Part shown: in pieces, positions 56,786-64,000 of the stretch
Position numbering within the stretch: the stretch's first letter is position 1
Layout: each line of letters begins with the position of its first letter
NCBI GenBank assembly: GCA_037045455.1
Contig: JBAOIN010000003.1
Location: forward strand, 434,001-498,000
Reading direction: 5' to 3'
Length of the DNA: 64,000 bases
From: JADKAV01 sp037045455
GTDB taxonomy: Bacteria > Actinomycetota > Actinomycetes > S36-B12 > UBA10799
The notes under the pieces: generated by a model
The model's input: only the letters and a program-made list of their open reading frames with translations
What the model was told of the DNA's origin: nothing
Databases searched by the model: none
Made by a program: the position numbers and the translations under genes

Positions 56786-57520
56786 GTGTTCAAGCGACGC
56801 AAAGGCGACGGTACCGAGACCACTGACGCCGTGGAGGAGCCCGTGACCCCCGAGCCCGAGCAGCCGGGTGCCGAGGCGCCCAGTGCCGGTCCGTTTGACA
56901 TCAGTCAGGCCCCCGATGACGGCATCGCGCGGGTCGACCTGGGCGGTCTGCAGATCCCGATCGTCGACAACATGCAACTGCACCTCGACGGCGCGAACGA
57001 GGAGGGGGGCAGTTTCGCACTGGCCACCATCGTGCTGGAGGAGCGGCAGGCGGCGATGCAGCTCATGGCCGTGGCCGCACCGCGTTCCGGTGGCTTCTGG
57101 GCCGAGGTGATGGACGAGCTCGAGGCGGATATCAACGGCAGCGGTGGCACGATGACCCGCAGCCAGGGCCGGTTCGGTGAGGAGCTCACCGGCACCGTGT
57201 CGGCCAGCGACCCGCAGGGCAACGCGGCGGGCGAGCAGCCGGCCAGGTTCATCGGCGCCGAGGGCAACCGCTGGTTCATCCGGGCCATGCTGATGGGCAC
57301 GGCGGCGGTCGACCCCGGTATGGGGGAGTTCTTCGAGGACATCGTGGCCGGCTGCATCGTCAACCGTGGTGAGCGCCCGATGGCGCCGGGTGACTTGATC
57401 CCACTCACGCCCCCGGTGGGCGCCGAGGCCGAGGAGATCGTCGAAGAGGATGACGAGAACGGCCAATACGAGGACATGGAGCCGTTCGAGCGGGGGCCGG
57501 AGATCACGGAGACCCGGTGA
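56786..57520 (+). CDS. DUF3710 family protein
   Basis: 244 residues. An N-terminal MFKRRKGDG, an acidic linker, then PFDISQAPDDGIARVDLGGLQIP and GRFGEELTGTVSA, and a final EFFEDIVAGCIVNRG, as in actinobacterial DUF3710. It nearly always lies beside dut. Soluble; function unknown. GTG start, AAGGAG upstream. Confidence 0.85.
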   Translation: MFKRRKGDGTETTDAVEEPVTPEPEQPGAEAPSAGPFDISQAPDDGIARVDLGGLQIPIVDNMQLHLDGANEEGGSFALATIVLEERQAAMQLMAVAAPRSGGFWAEVMDELEADINGSGGTMTRSQGRFGEELTGTVSASDPQGNAAGEQPARFIGAEGNRWFIRAMLMGTAAVDPGMGEFFEDIVAGCIVNRGERPMAPGDLIPLTPPVGAEAEEIVEEDDENGQYEDMEPFERGPEITETR

Positions 57521-57634
57521 GTTCCCGGTTCCCTCCAGGAACTCCGGACCACCCGCCGATTGTCGCGTTGTCATCGCTAATCCCGGCGTGTCGTGACCAC
57601 GACGCGACAGCGCGGGCAACTTCGCGACAAAACC

Positions 57635-58278
57635 TCAAGGAAGGAAGTCGGCCAGCGCCTGCGGTGCCCGTCCCGCGAGATCCCGGGGCAGCACGTGCAA
57701 TTCCGAGTGCGCCATAGCGGCCGCCCACTGCTGTGCCACAGCAAGCGGGTGGGTCGGGGTCGTCGGCCAGCGCGACGATCGTGACCGGCCCGGTGATCCG
57801 ACCGAGTTCAGCAGGCCCGGGCGCAGGTTGCGACGCGGCCACCCGCAAGTCATCGGCGATCTCCGGACGAGCCCTCCACGCCCGTTCCAATTCCCGCACG
57901 ATCCAGTCGTCTCCGAGCAGCCGAATGCGGTCGAGAACGGCCGATACCCCGAGTTCGGAGATCTCGTCGGCGGTGTGACACGTCAGCGCAGCCACGGCCT
58001 TCGGGTTGACCCATCCACGCCGGCATGACCGCGTACAGGGGTCCGTGCCATTGCGCAGCGAACAAGGCCGCGGCATGGGCCCCCAGGGAAACACCCCCGA
58101 GCACATCCGGTTGCGCGGCAGAGATCGCCGCGACCATCTGGGCCATCGACAGCCCGCGTACATCGGGTGCCACCAGATCCCAGCCGAGTGCCCGCGTCCG
58201 GGGCCCGAACGCTCGCTGTACGAACTCCGGCGACGAGCCGGCGCCGTGAAGCATCACACACCTCGTCACAGGTGCCAT
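57635..58278 (-). CDS. Alpha/beta hydrolase, two frameshifts
   Basis: About 213 residues after correction. CVMLHGAGSSPEFVQRAFGP is the oxyanion part and GGVSLGAHAAALF the nucleophile elbow (Gly-x-Ser-x-Gly). The frame breaks at about 58014 (extra A on -) and in the C-run at 57756-57759. Removing both joins VMPAW to VNPKAVAALT and VALADDP to THPLAVAQQW, ending QALADFLP. As written the second half would run into an unrelated frame to 57504. Convergent with DUF3710. Substrate unknown. Confidence 0.75.
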
Positions 58279-58305
58279 TCAAGCGCGCGGCGGTACGCTG
58301 GACAT

Positions 58306-58635
58306 GTGAACGCTCAAGAATCCTGGCGGACACGGACCAGCACTGGCCAGATGTGCCAGCACGTGCGCATCTGCGATGCCGCCGTCGGTGACGTCGTCGA
58401 GGTGTCGGGACACGTGCACAGTGTGACGCTGCACCCCAGCGGAGGAGTCGAGTCGTTCGAGGCCGACGTCTCCGATGACACCGGTCTCGTGCACCTCGTG
58501 TGGTTGGGCCGTCGCCGGCTCACGGGCATCGTGCCGAGCCGGCGAATCAGCGCGCGGGGCAGGGTGGCCGTGCGCGACGGTCGCAAAGTGATCTTCAACC
58601 CCGAATACGAGCTCAGCATCCCGAGCGCCGGGTGA
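58306..58635 (+). CDS. OB-fold nucleic-acid-binding protein (RecG-wedge-like)
   Basis: 109 residues from GTG 58306: an OB-fold read as GDVVEVSGHVHSVTLHP, SFEADVSDDTGLVHLVWLGRRRLTGIVPS, RRISARGRVAVRDGR and VIFNPEYEL. Such stand-alone OB proteins sit between dut and DUF3159 in actinobacteria; a role in nucleic-acid binding is inferred. The stop overlaps DUF3159 (GTGA). Confidence 0.82.
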   Translation: MNAQESWRTRTSTGQMCQHVRICDAAVGDVVEVSGHVHSVTLHPSGGVESFEADVSDDTGLVHLVWLGRRRLTGIVPSRRISARGRVAVRDGRKVIFNPEYELSIPSAG

Positions 58636-59339
58636 CGCCTGAGCCCGCGGCCCACCCGGAGGCCGTGCTGCTGGAGCGCGCCATCGGCGGTTGGCGGGGA
58701 ATGATCGACTCAGGGTTGCCGTCCCTGGTGTTCCTGCTCGTGTACCTGCTGAACGGCCGGGTGCTGCAGCCCGCTCTGCTGGCCGCGCTCGGCACCGGTG
58801 TCGTCATCCTCGTGCTGCGACTCGTGCGCAAAGAACCGCTCACGCAGGTGCTGGCGGGATTTGCCGGGGTGGCGATCTCAGCCTGGGTGAGCGCTCGCAC
58901 CGGCCAGGCCCGGGACTTCTTCCTGTGGGGTCTGATCGTGAACGTCGCCTACGGGTCAGCGTTCCTCATCTCGCTGGCGGTGCGCTGGCCGTTGATGGGC
59001 GTGGTGGTCGGCATGTTCATGGGCGACCCCACCGGCTGGCGGCAGGACCCGGAACTGCGCCGCAGATTCGCGGCCGCGACCTGGGTGTGGGTGCTGCTGT
59101 TCGGCAGCCGCATCCTCGTGCAGGTGCCGCTCTACTTGGCCGGCTGGGTGGGTGCGCTCGGTGGCGCCAAGATCGTGATGGGGTGGCCGTTGTTCCTGTT
59201 CGCCGCCTACGTGACCTATCGGCTGCTGGCGCCGATCTTCCAGGAAAGGCGCTCAGCTGAAGCGGCGGTAGGCAGTCAGTCCGAGGAAGGCTCCGAGGAA
59301 ACCACCGAGACCGAGCCAGAAACCGGGCACGAACGGTAG
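58632..59339 (+). CDS. DUF3159 family membrane protein
   Basis: 235 residues, about six hydrophobic segments (GLPSLVFLLVYLLNG, GTGVVILVLRLV, FFLWGLIVNVAYGSAFLISLAV, LMGVVVGMFMGDPTGWRQDPELRRR). Typical DUF3159, possibly an intracellular septation-related protein, function unknown. The last 30 residues, rich in Glu/Ser/Thr, lie over the opposite gene; a stop in another frame at about 59258 suggests that this tail may be a frameshift product. Confidence 0.8.
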   Translation: MTPEPAAHPEAVLLERAIGGWRGMIDSGLPSLVFLLVYLLNGRVLQPALLAALGTGVVILVLRLVRKEPLTQVLAGFAGVAISAWVSARTGQARDFFLWGLIVNVAYGSAFLISLAVRWPLMGVVVGMFMGDPTGWRQDPELRRRFAAATWVWVLLFGSRILVQVPLYLAGWVGALGGAKIVMGWPLFLFAAYVTYRLLAPIFQERRSAEAAVGSQSEEGSEETTETEPETGHER

Positions 59340-59531
59340 GAATCCCAGCAGCAGCCCGGCGATCCCGATCACTGCCGAGATCACCACGACCGTCATCTCC
59401 CCGCCGCTGGCTTCACCAGTCTTGGCCGGAGCGGACTCCTGCCGCTTGGCCGGGGGTTGGGCAGCCGAGCTACTTCCGGTGACCCCGTCGATCTCGCGCA
59501 GCAGGCGCTCGATGTCGTCGTCATTGCTCAT
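59253..59531 (-). CDS. Small membrane protein
   Basis: 92 residues: a polar acidic N-terminus (MSNDDDIERLLREIDG), a Lys/Ala linker and a double hydrophobic segment MTVVVISAVIGIAGLLLGFLPFVPGFWLG ending YRRFS. Probably anchored in the inner membrane. It is convergent with DUF3159 and overlaps its 3' end by 87 bases. No family recognised. Confidence 0.65.
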   Translation of the reverse strand: MSNDDDIERLLREIDGVTGSSSAAQPPAKRQESAPAKTGEASGGEMTVVVISAVIGIAGLLLGFLPFVPGFWLGLGGFLGAFLGLTAYRRFS

Positions 59532-59680
59532 ACGTCCATGGGAACACACCGCGCTGGTGAAGCAAAAGCGGCCACCGTCCGAGAGGCCGCGTGAGTCATC
59601 GTCCCCGCAGTCACAACACCGTGGGGACGCTCGGCATGCCCGCGTTGGCATGACACCCGCACCTTGGGCAAGGTGAACCC

Positions 59681-62113
59681 ATGGCCTCCAAGACCAAGAA
59701 GTCCAGGGCGAATCCGTCGACGAACACGGTCGCCGTCACGCCGGAACCGCTGCCCGCCGACGAGGCCGCGCAGCTCGACCGCTGGTTTCGGGCGGCGAAC
59801 TACGTCTCCGTCGGCCAGATCTACCTGTTGGACAACCCTTTGTTGCGACGGCCCCTGCAGCCCCGCGACGTGAAGCCGCGGCTGCTCGGGCACTGGGGAA
59901 CGACGCCGGGGTTGAACTTCATCTACGCCCACCTGAACCGGGTGATCCGCCGGGACGACCGCGACATGATCTACATCGCCGGACCCGGGCACGGCGGACC
60001 GGCCATGGTCGCCAACGCCTGGCTGGAAGGCACTTACACCCAGTACTACCCGGACGTTGCGCAAGATGAGCGCGGCATGCAAGCGCTGTTCAAGCAGTTC
60101 TCCTTCCCCGGCGGCATCCCGTCGCACGTGGCCCCTGAGACTCCGGGTTCCATCCACGAGGGCGGTGAGCTCGGCTACTCGCTGAGCCATGCGTTCGGCG
60201 CGGCGTTCGACAACCCGGACCTCACCGTCGCTTGCGTGATCGGCGACGGCGAGGCGGAGACCGGGCCGCTGGCGACGTCGTGGCACGGCACCAAGTTCCT
60301 GAACCCGGTGACCGACGGCGCCGTGCTGCCGATCCTGCACCTGAACGGCTACAAGATCGCCAACCCCACTGTGCTGGCCCGCATCCCGCATGAGGAACTC
60401 ACGGCCCTGCTCGTCGGCTGTGGCTGGAAGCCGCACTTCGTGGAGGGCGATGACCCCGCGCAAATGCACGCGCTTATGGCAGCCACCCTGGACACGGCCC
60501 TGTCCGAGATCGCCGAGATCCAACGCGCCGCCCGCGAGGAAGGCCGGACCGTCCGCTCCCAGTGGCCGATGATCGTGCTGCGCAGTCCGAAAGGCTGGAC
60601 CGGGCCGCACGTGGTGGACGGCAGGCAGGTCGAAGGAACCTGGCGCAGTCACCAGGTCCCGCTGGCCGAGACCGCGACCAACCGCGCCCACCTGCGACAG
60701 CTCGAGCAATGGCTGAAGTCCTACCGGCCCGAAGAATTGTTCGACGCCGACGGCCGTCCCATGCCGGATCTGCTCGACTTCGCGCCGCGGGGCGGCAAGC
60801 GGATGTCCGACTCGCCGCACGCAAACGGCGGCCGGTTGCTCAAGGCGTTGGAACAGCCGGACTGGATGGACTACTGCGTGCCGGTTGCCGAGCCGGCGAC
60901 CCAGATGCACGAACCGACGCGCGTGCTCGGCGGGTACCTGCGAGAGGTGATGAAGGCCAACGACCACACGTTCCGCATCGTTGGTCCTGACGAGACCGAG
61001 TCCAACCGGCTCACCGGCGTGCTTGAGGTCACGGGCAAGACCTGGGAGGCCGAGATCCTGGACGAGGAGTGGGACGGGTTCCTCAGCCGGGACGGCAGGG
61101 TCATGGAGGTCCTGAGCGAGCACACCTGCCAGGGCTGGCTCGAGGGCTACCTGCTGACCGGGCGGCATGGCCTGTTCAGCTGCTACGAGGCGTTCATCCA
61201 CATCGTGGACTCAATGTTCAACCAGCACGCGAAGTGGCTCAACACCACCCAGGACATCGGCTGGCGGGTGCCCATCGCCTCCTTGAACTACCTGCTCACG
61301 TCCCATGTGTGGCGGCAGGACCACAACGGCTTCAGTCACCAAGATCCCGGTTTCATCGACCATGTGGTCAACAAGAAGCCGGATGTCATCCGTGTGTACC
61401 TGCCACCGGATACGAACACACTGCTGTCCACGATGGCGCACTGTCTGAGTAGCCGTGACTACGTCAACGTCGTGGTCGCCGGGAAGCAGCCAGTGCTGGA
61501 CCTGCTCGACGGCGAGCAGGCGCGCTTGCACTGTACGCGGGGAATCGGCATCTTCGACTGGGCGAGTTCGGATGCTGGCGGCGACCCCGACGTGGTGCTG
61601 GGCTGCGCCGGCGACGTGCCCACTATGGAGATCCTGGCCGCCGCGGCGATCCTGCGCGAGCGGCTCCCCGATCTGCGGGTGCGAGTGGTCAATGTCGTCG
61701 ACCTGATGCGGTTGCTGCCGCACTCCGAGCATCCACACGGCATGACGGACGCGGAGTTCGACGCGTTGTTCACCACCGACAAGCCGATCATCTTCAACTA
61801 CCACGGATACCCCTGGCTGATCCATCGGCTCACGTACTCCCGCGCCGGGCACGACAACCTCCATGTCCGCGGCTACAAGGAGGAGGGCACGACCACGACG
61901 CCCTTCGACATGTGCGTGAGGAACGACATCGACCGTTTCCACCTGGTCATCGACGTAATCGACCGGGTTCCCGGGCTCGGAGCGCACGCCGCGGGCTTGC
62001 GACAGGACATGGTCGACCGGCGCATCGCCCACCGCAACCACATTCGCCAGCGCGGGGAGGATCTGCCTGAGGTCCGGGATTGGGTGTGGCCGTTCGGCGA
62101 CGGAATAGCGTGA
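59681..62113 (+). CDS. xfp: Phosphoketolase (xylulose-5-P/fructose-6-P)
   Basis: Thiamine-diphosphate enzyme that splits xylulose-5-phosphate or fructose-6-phosphate with phosphate to acetyl phosphate. 810 residues, full length, intact. Segments: LLGHWGTTPGLNFIYAHLNR, PGHGGPAMVANAWLEG, VIGDGEAETGPLATSWH (ThDP/Mg site), and VWRQDHNGFSHQDPGF. The N-terminal 20 residues are a polar extension. It supplies acetyl-P; no acetate kinase or transacetylase is nearby. The stop overlaps the GTPase start. Confidence 0.97.
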   Translation: MASKTKKSRANPSTNTVAVTPEPLPADEAAQLDRWFRAANYVSVGQIYLLDNPLLRRPLQPRDVKPRLLGHWGTTPGLNFIYAHLNRVIRRDDRDMIYIAGPGHGGPAMVANAWLEGTYTQYYPDVAQDERGMQALFKQFSFPGGIPSHVAPETPGSIHEGGELGYSLSHAFGAAFDNPDLTVACVIGDGEAETGPLATSWHGTKFLNPVTDGAVLPILHLNGYKIANPTVLARIPHEELTALLVGCGWKPHFVEGDDPAQMHALMAATLDTALSEIAEIQRAAREEGRTVRSQWPMIVLRSPKGWTGPHVVDGRQVEGTWRSHQVPLAETATNRAHLRQLEQWLKSYRPEELFDADGRPMPDLLDFAPRGGKRMSDSPHANGGRLLKALEQPDWMDYCVPVAEPATQMHEPTRVLGGYLREVMKANDHTFRIVGPDETESNRLTGVLEVTGKTWEAEILDEEWDGFLSRDGRVMEVLSEHTCQGWLEGYLLTGRHGLFSCYEAFIHIVDSMFNQHAKWLNTTQDIGWRVPIASLNYLLTSHVWRQDHNGFSHQDPGFIDHVVNKKPDVIRVYLPPDTNTLLSTMAHCLSSRDYVNVVVAGKQPVLDLLDGEQARLHCTRGIGIFDWASSDAGGDPDVVLGCAGDVPTMEILAAAAILRERLPDLRVRVVNVVDLMRLLPHSEHPHGMTDAEFDALFTTDKPIIFNYHGYPWLIHRLTYSRAGHDNLHVRGYKEEGTTTTPFDMCVRNDIDRFHLVIDVIDRVPGLGAHAAGLRQDMVDRRIAHRNHIRQRGEDLPEVRDWVWPFGDGIA

Positions 62114-63279
62114 GATCTGTGAAGGACTTCAGCGATGCCGACATCACCACGATGTACCGGCAGGAGTACGCCCAGGCGCTGACGGCGCTCGGGCGCTTCA
62201 ACCTCGCGATCTTCGGCAAGACCGGTACCGGCAAGAGCACCTTGGTCAACGCGATCTTCGGCCAGGACGTCGCGGCCACCGGTACCGGCCGCCCGGTCAC
62301 CACTGGCCTGGACTACTACATCCATCCCAACGGGCTGCTCGGCATCTACGACTCCCGGGGCTTCGAGACGGGGGAGGCGGGTGACCGCATCCTCGGTGCG
62401 CTGGAGGAGGTAGTGGAGGGCACCAGGCAGGCTGATGCGATCGAGCAGATCCACGCCGCCTGGTACACGGTGCGCTGGAGTGACCGCCGCTTCGAGTCCC
62501 ACCAGGAAGCGTTCGTCGCTCGGCTGCACGACCTGGGACTGCCAGTGATCTTCGTGCTCACCCAAGTGCCCCGGCTGGAGTCGGGACAGACCCACGAGGA
62601 TGCGCTGGAGTTCGCCCGCTACATCGCCGGGCTGGGGATGCCGCTGGCTGCTGGCGGCCGGGTGTACCTGACCAACGCCAAGGAGGACCCTTTCCTGCAC
62701 ACCGTCGTCTTCGGGCTGCAGGAGCTTTTGGATGCCACATTCGAGACGATTCCGGAAGCCGCCACCGCGGCCCTTTCAGCTGCCCAGCAGCTGGACTGGG
62801 GGCGTAAAAGACAGGCTGCTAAGAAGATCATTACGGCAAGTGCGGCGTCTGCCCTGGCCACCGGCGCCACGCCGATTCCCTTTTCCGACGCGGCGGTCTT
62901 AGTTCCGCTGCAGATCGGGATGATCGCGCGTTTGACCGCCGCGTATGGCTCGCACTTGCCTTCCGCCCAACTCGCCTCGTTGGTCGGGTCGATGATGCTC
63001 GCCTCCGGGGCCACGACCGCCGGTCGCTGGATGGTGTCGTCTTTGTTGCGGGTGGTGCCGGGTGGACAGCCGGCCGCCATGGTGATCTCCGGTTCGGTGG
63101 CCGCAAGCATGACCACCGCGATGGGGTGGGCCTGGGTCGCGGTCCTCGAGCGGTTCCTGATGTCCGGGCAAACTCAGGACATCGAGTCCATGCGGACAGT
63201 GTTCGCCGAGGAGTTCCGCAAGCGCTTCAAGCTGACCCGGTCGGGGGAGCAGCGCACGCAGTTGCCGCCGGGGGAGTAG
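62110..63279 (+). CDS. GTPase with DUF697-like C-terminal domain
   Basis: 389 residues from GTG 62110, overlapping the phosphoketolase stop. G1 is FGKTGTGKSTLVNAIFG, G3 is IYDSRGFETGE, G4-like VLTQVP and LTNAKED. The second half has long Ala/Gly-rich hydrophobic helices (ALATGATPIPFSDAAVLVPLQIGMIARL), as in YcjF/DUF697 proteins linked to membranes. G4 lacks the canonical NKxD, so nucleotide specificity is unsure. Function unknown. Confidence 0.8.
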   Translation: MRSVKDFSDADITTMYRQEYAQALTALGRFNLAIFGKTGTGKSTLVNAIFGQDVAATGTGRPVTTGLDYYIHPNGLLGIYDSRGFETGEAGDRILGALEEVVEGTRQADAIEQIHAAWYTVRWSDRRFESHQEAFVARLHDLGLPVIFVLTQVPRLESGQTHEDALEFARYIAGLGMPLAAGGRVYLTNAKEDPFLHTVVFGLQELLDATFETIPEAATAALSAAQQLDWGRKRQAAKKIITASAASALATGATPIPFSDAAVLVPLQIGMIARLTAAYGSHLPSAQLASLVGSMMLASGATTAGRWMVSSLLRVVPGGQPAAMVISGSVAASMTTAMGWAWVAVLERFLMSGQTQDIESMRTVFAEEFRKRFKLTRSGEQRTQLPPGE

Positions 63280-63310
63280 GGCTAATGGGGCTTTTCGCGG
63301 TGCGCAGCGC

Positions 63311-63389
63311 CATCCGTTAGACCTTCGACCATCGGTTAGGCGAAATGTCCGCTTTGCCCTCTAACCGATGTTCGAAGGTCTAACCGATG
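63311..63389. repeat. Four-motif palindrome element, copy 8 (GTTAG form)
   Basis: GTTAG 63316 and 63335; CTAAC 63361 and 63380: 19 bp apart in each arm. The sequence between motifs (ACCTTCGA and TTCGAAGGT) is unlike other copies, yet the arms pair almost perfectly. Between the convergent GTPase and WS/DGAT genes. Confidence 0.9.
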
Positions 63390-63404
63390 TCAGCACCTCG
63401 CGGA

Positions 63405-64000
63405 TCAGGCGCGCGCCTTCTTCGCAGGTGCCCTTTTGGCCGCAGGTGCCTGCTTAGCAGCGGGTTTTGCCGCCTTCTTCGCGGGGGCCTTCTTGGTCGC
63501 CGACGCCTTGCGGGCCGGCGCCTTCTTCACGGGCGCCTTCCGGGCCGCAGCCTTCTTGGCCGGCGCCTTCCGGGCCGGAGCCTTCTTGGCCGGCGCCTTC
63601 TTCGCGGGGGCCTGCTTCGCAGGCGGCGGCGGTGGGGTCGGCGCCTGCGCACTGCCCGCGAGTGCGGCGATCTCCTCCAGCCCGGCCTTCAGATCCGCGA
63701 CCAGTTCCTTGGGCTTCGGGACCGCAACGGTGTCGATGTTGACGCCGACCTGGGCCACCCCGTTGTAAGACATCAGCGCGCAGTTCACGGCCGCGCCCGC
63801 CTTCGGTGCATAGGGGAGCATGCGCAGGATCTGAGTGCCGGCGAAGAACACGGGAATCGGCGGGCCGGGCACGTTGGTGGCCACGAAGTCCGTGCCCTTC
63901 ATCAGCCCGCCGGCCACGTAGGTGGCGATGTTCGTGGGCAGCATGGTCAGCAGGCGGAACACCTGATCGGTGAGCACCGCGGCCGGCTCGGTGCGGGCCT
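63405..64000 (-). CDS. Wax ester synthase/diacylglycerol acyltransferase, C-terminal part, with Lys/Ala-rich tail (partial)
   Basis: The 5' end is beyond the window. The visible 198 residues are the WS/DGAT C-terminal domain: TNVPGPPIPVFFAGTQILRMLPYAP, CALMSYNGVAQVGVNIDTVAVPKPKELVADL. It lacks the N-terminal HHxxxDG here because it lies outside. After a Pro run the last 60 residues are AKKAPAKK-like repeats of Lys, Ala and Pro, unusual for the family. It probably makes triacylglycerol or wax esters. Confidence 0.82.
   Translation of the reverse strand, partial: ARTEPAAVLTDQVFRLLTMLPTNIATYVAGGLMKGTDFVATNVPGPPIPVFFAGTQILRMLPYAPKAGAAVNCALMSYNGVAQVGVNIDTVAVPKPKELVADLKAGLEEIAALAGSAQAPTPPPPPAKQAPAKKAPAKKAPARKAPAKKAAARKAPVKKAPARKASATKKAPAKKAAKPAAKQAPAAKRAPAKKARA

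Overview
The window is a gene-dense piece of a high-GC actinobacterial chromosome. It has GTG and TTG starts, many ATGA or GTGA stop/start overlaps, and several families found almost only in Actinobacteria (DUF3046, DUF7455, DUF5998, DUF4193, DUF4192, DUF3093, DUF3710, DUF3159, SepH). From memory of Streptomyces gene order, the skeleton matches the recA-to-dut stretch of that genus. I cannot name the species. I see no rRNA, tRNA, CRISPR array, prophage or insertion sequence.

Layout. 1-14.8 kb: DNA repair, tRNA modification and nucleotide block (recA-recX-miaB-miaA-dapF-hflX-helicase-lexA, LysM protein, nrdR-nrdJ), with LexA and NrdR sites in front of the expected genes. 14.8-27.5 kb: accessory block (MarR with DUF6069, PPOX and SDR; C-S lyase; large SGNH hydrolase; EamA; GyrI-like; sulfotransferase; heparinase-like lyase; DUF4192). 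27.6-48.1 kb: principal sigma factor, secreted FN3-like protein, methylmalonyl-CoA decarboxylase-like enzyme, DUF7455, topoisomerase subunits ParE and ParC, HD-GYP protein, carbonic anhydrase, redoxin plus ferredoxin-NADP reductase, a 1,230-residue secreted beta-propeller protein, a GNAT/acyl-CoA synthetase fusion and DUF5998. 48.2-64 kb: sepH, MFS, hemH-inositol phosphatase-VIT operon, gamma carbonic anhydrase, DUF4193, DUF4235, DUF3093, thioesterase-dut-DUF3710, hydrolase, OB-fold-DUF3159, phosphoketolase-GTPase, and a wax-ester-synthase-like gene cut by the window end.

Two patterns go beyond ordinary annotation. First, at least eight intergenic spacers carry a long palindrome built from four copies of a GT(T/G)AG motif: two direct copies in the left arm and two inverted copies in the right arm. 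The copies in an arm are 19 bp apart in seven elements and 20 bp apart in one. The sequence between motifs varies from element to element, but in most elements the two arms stay complementary. They lie mainly between convergent genes. A second, smaller hairpin repeat of about 35 bp lies next to rpoD, parE, parC and the VIT gene.

Second, fifteen genes, several normally essential (dapF, nrdJ, rpoD, parE, hemH), are broken by about 36 small frameshifts. Nearly all are gains of one base. They cluster heavily (seven each in nrdJ and rpoD, four in parE) while many long neighbours have none. Where the protein family fixes the expected residue, the extra base lies exactly between two codons. Sequencing or assembly error is the default explanation, but the clustering and the codon phase do not look random. 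I annotate these genes across their full reconstructed span.
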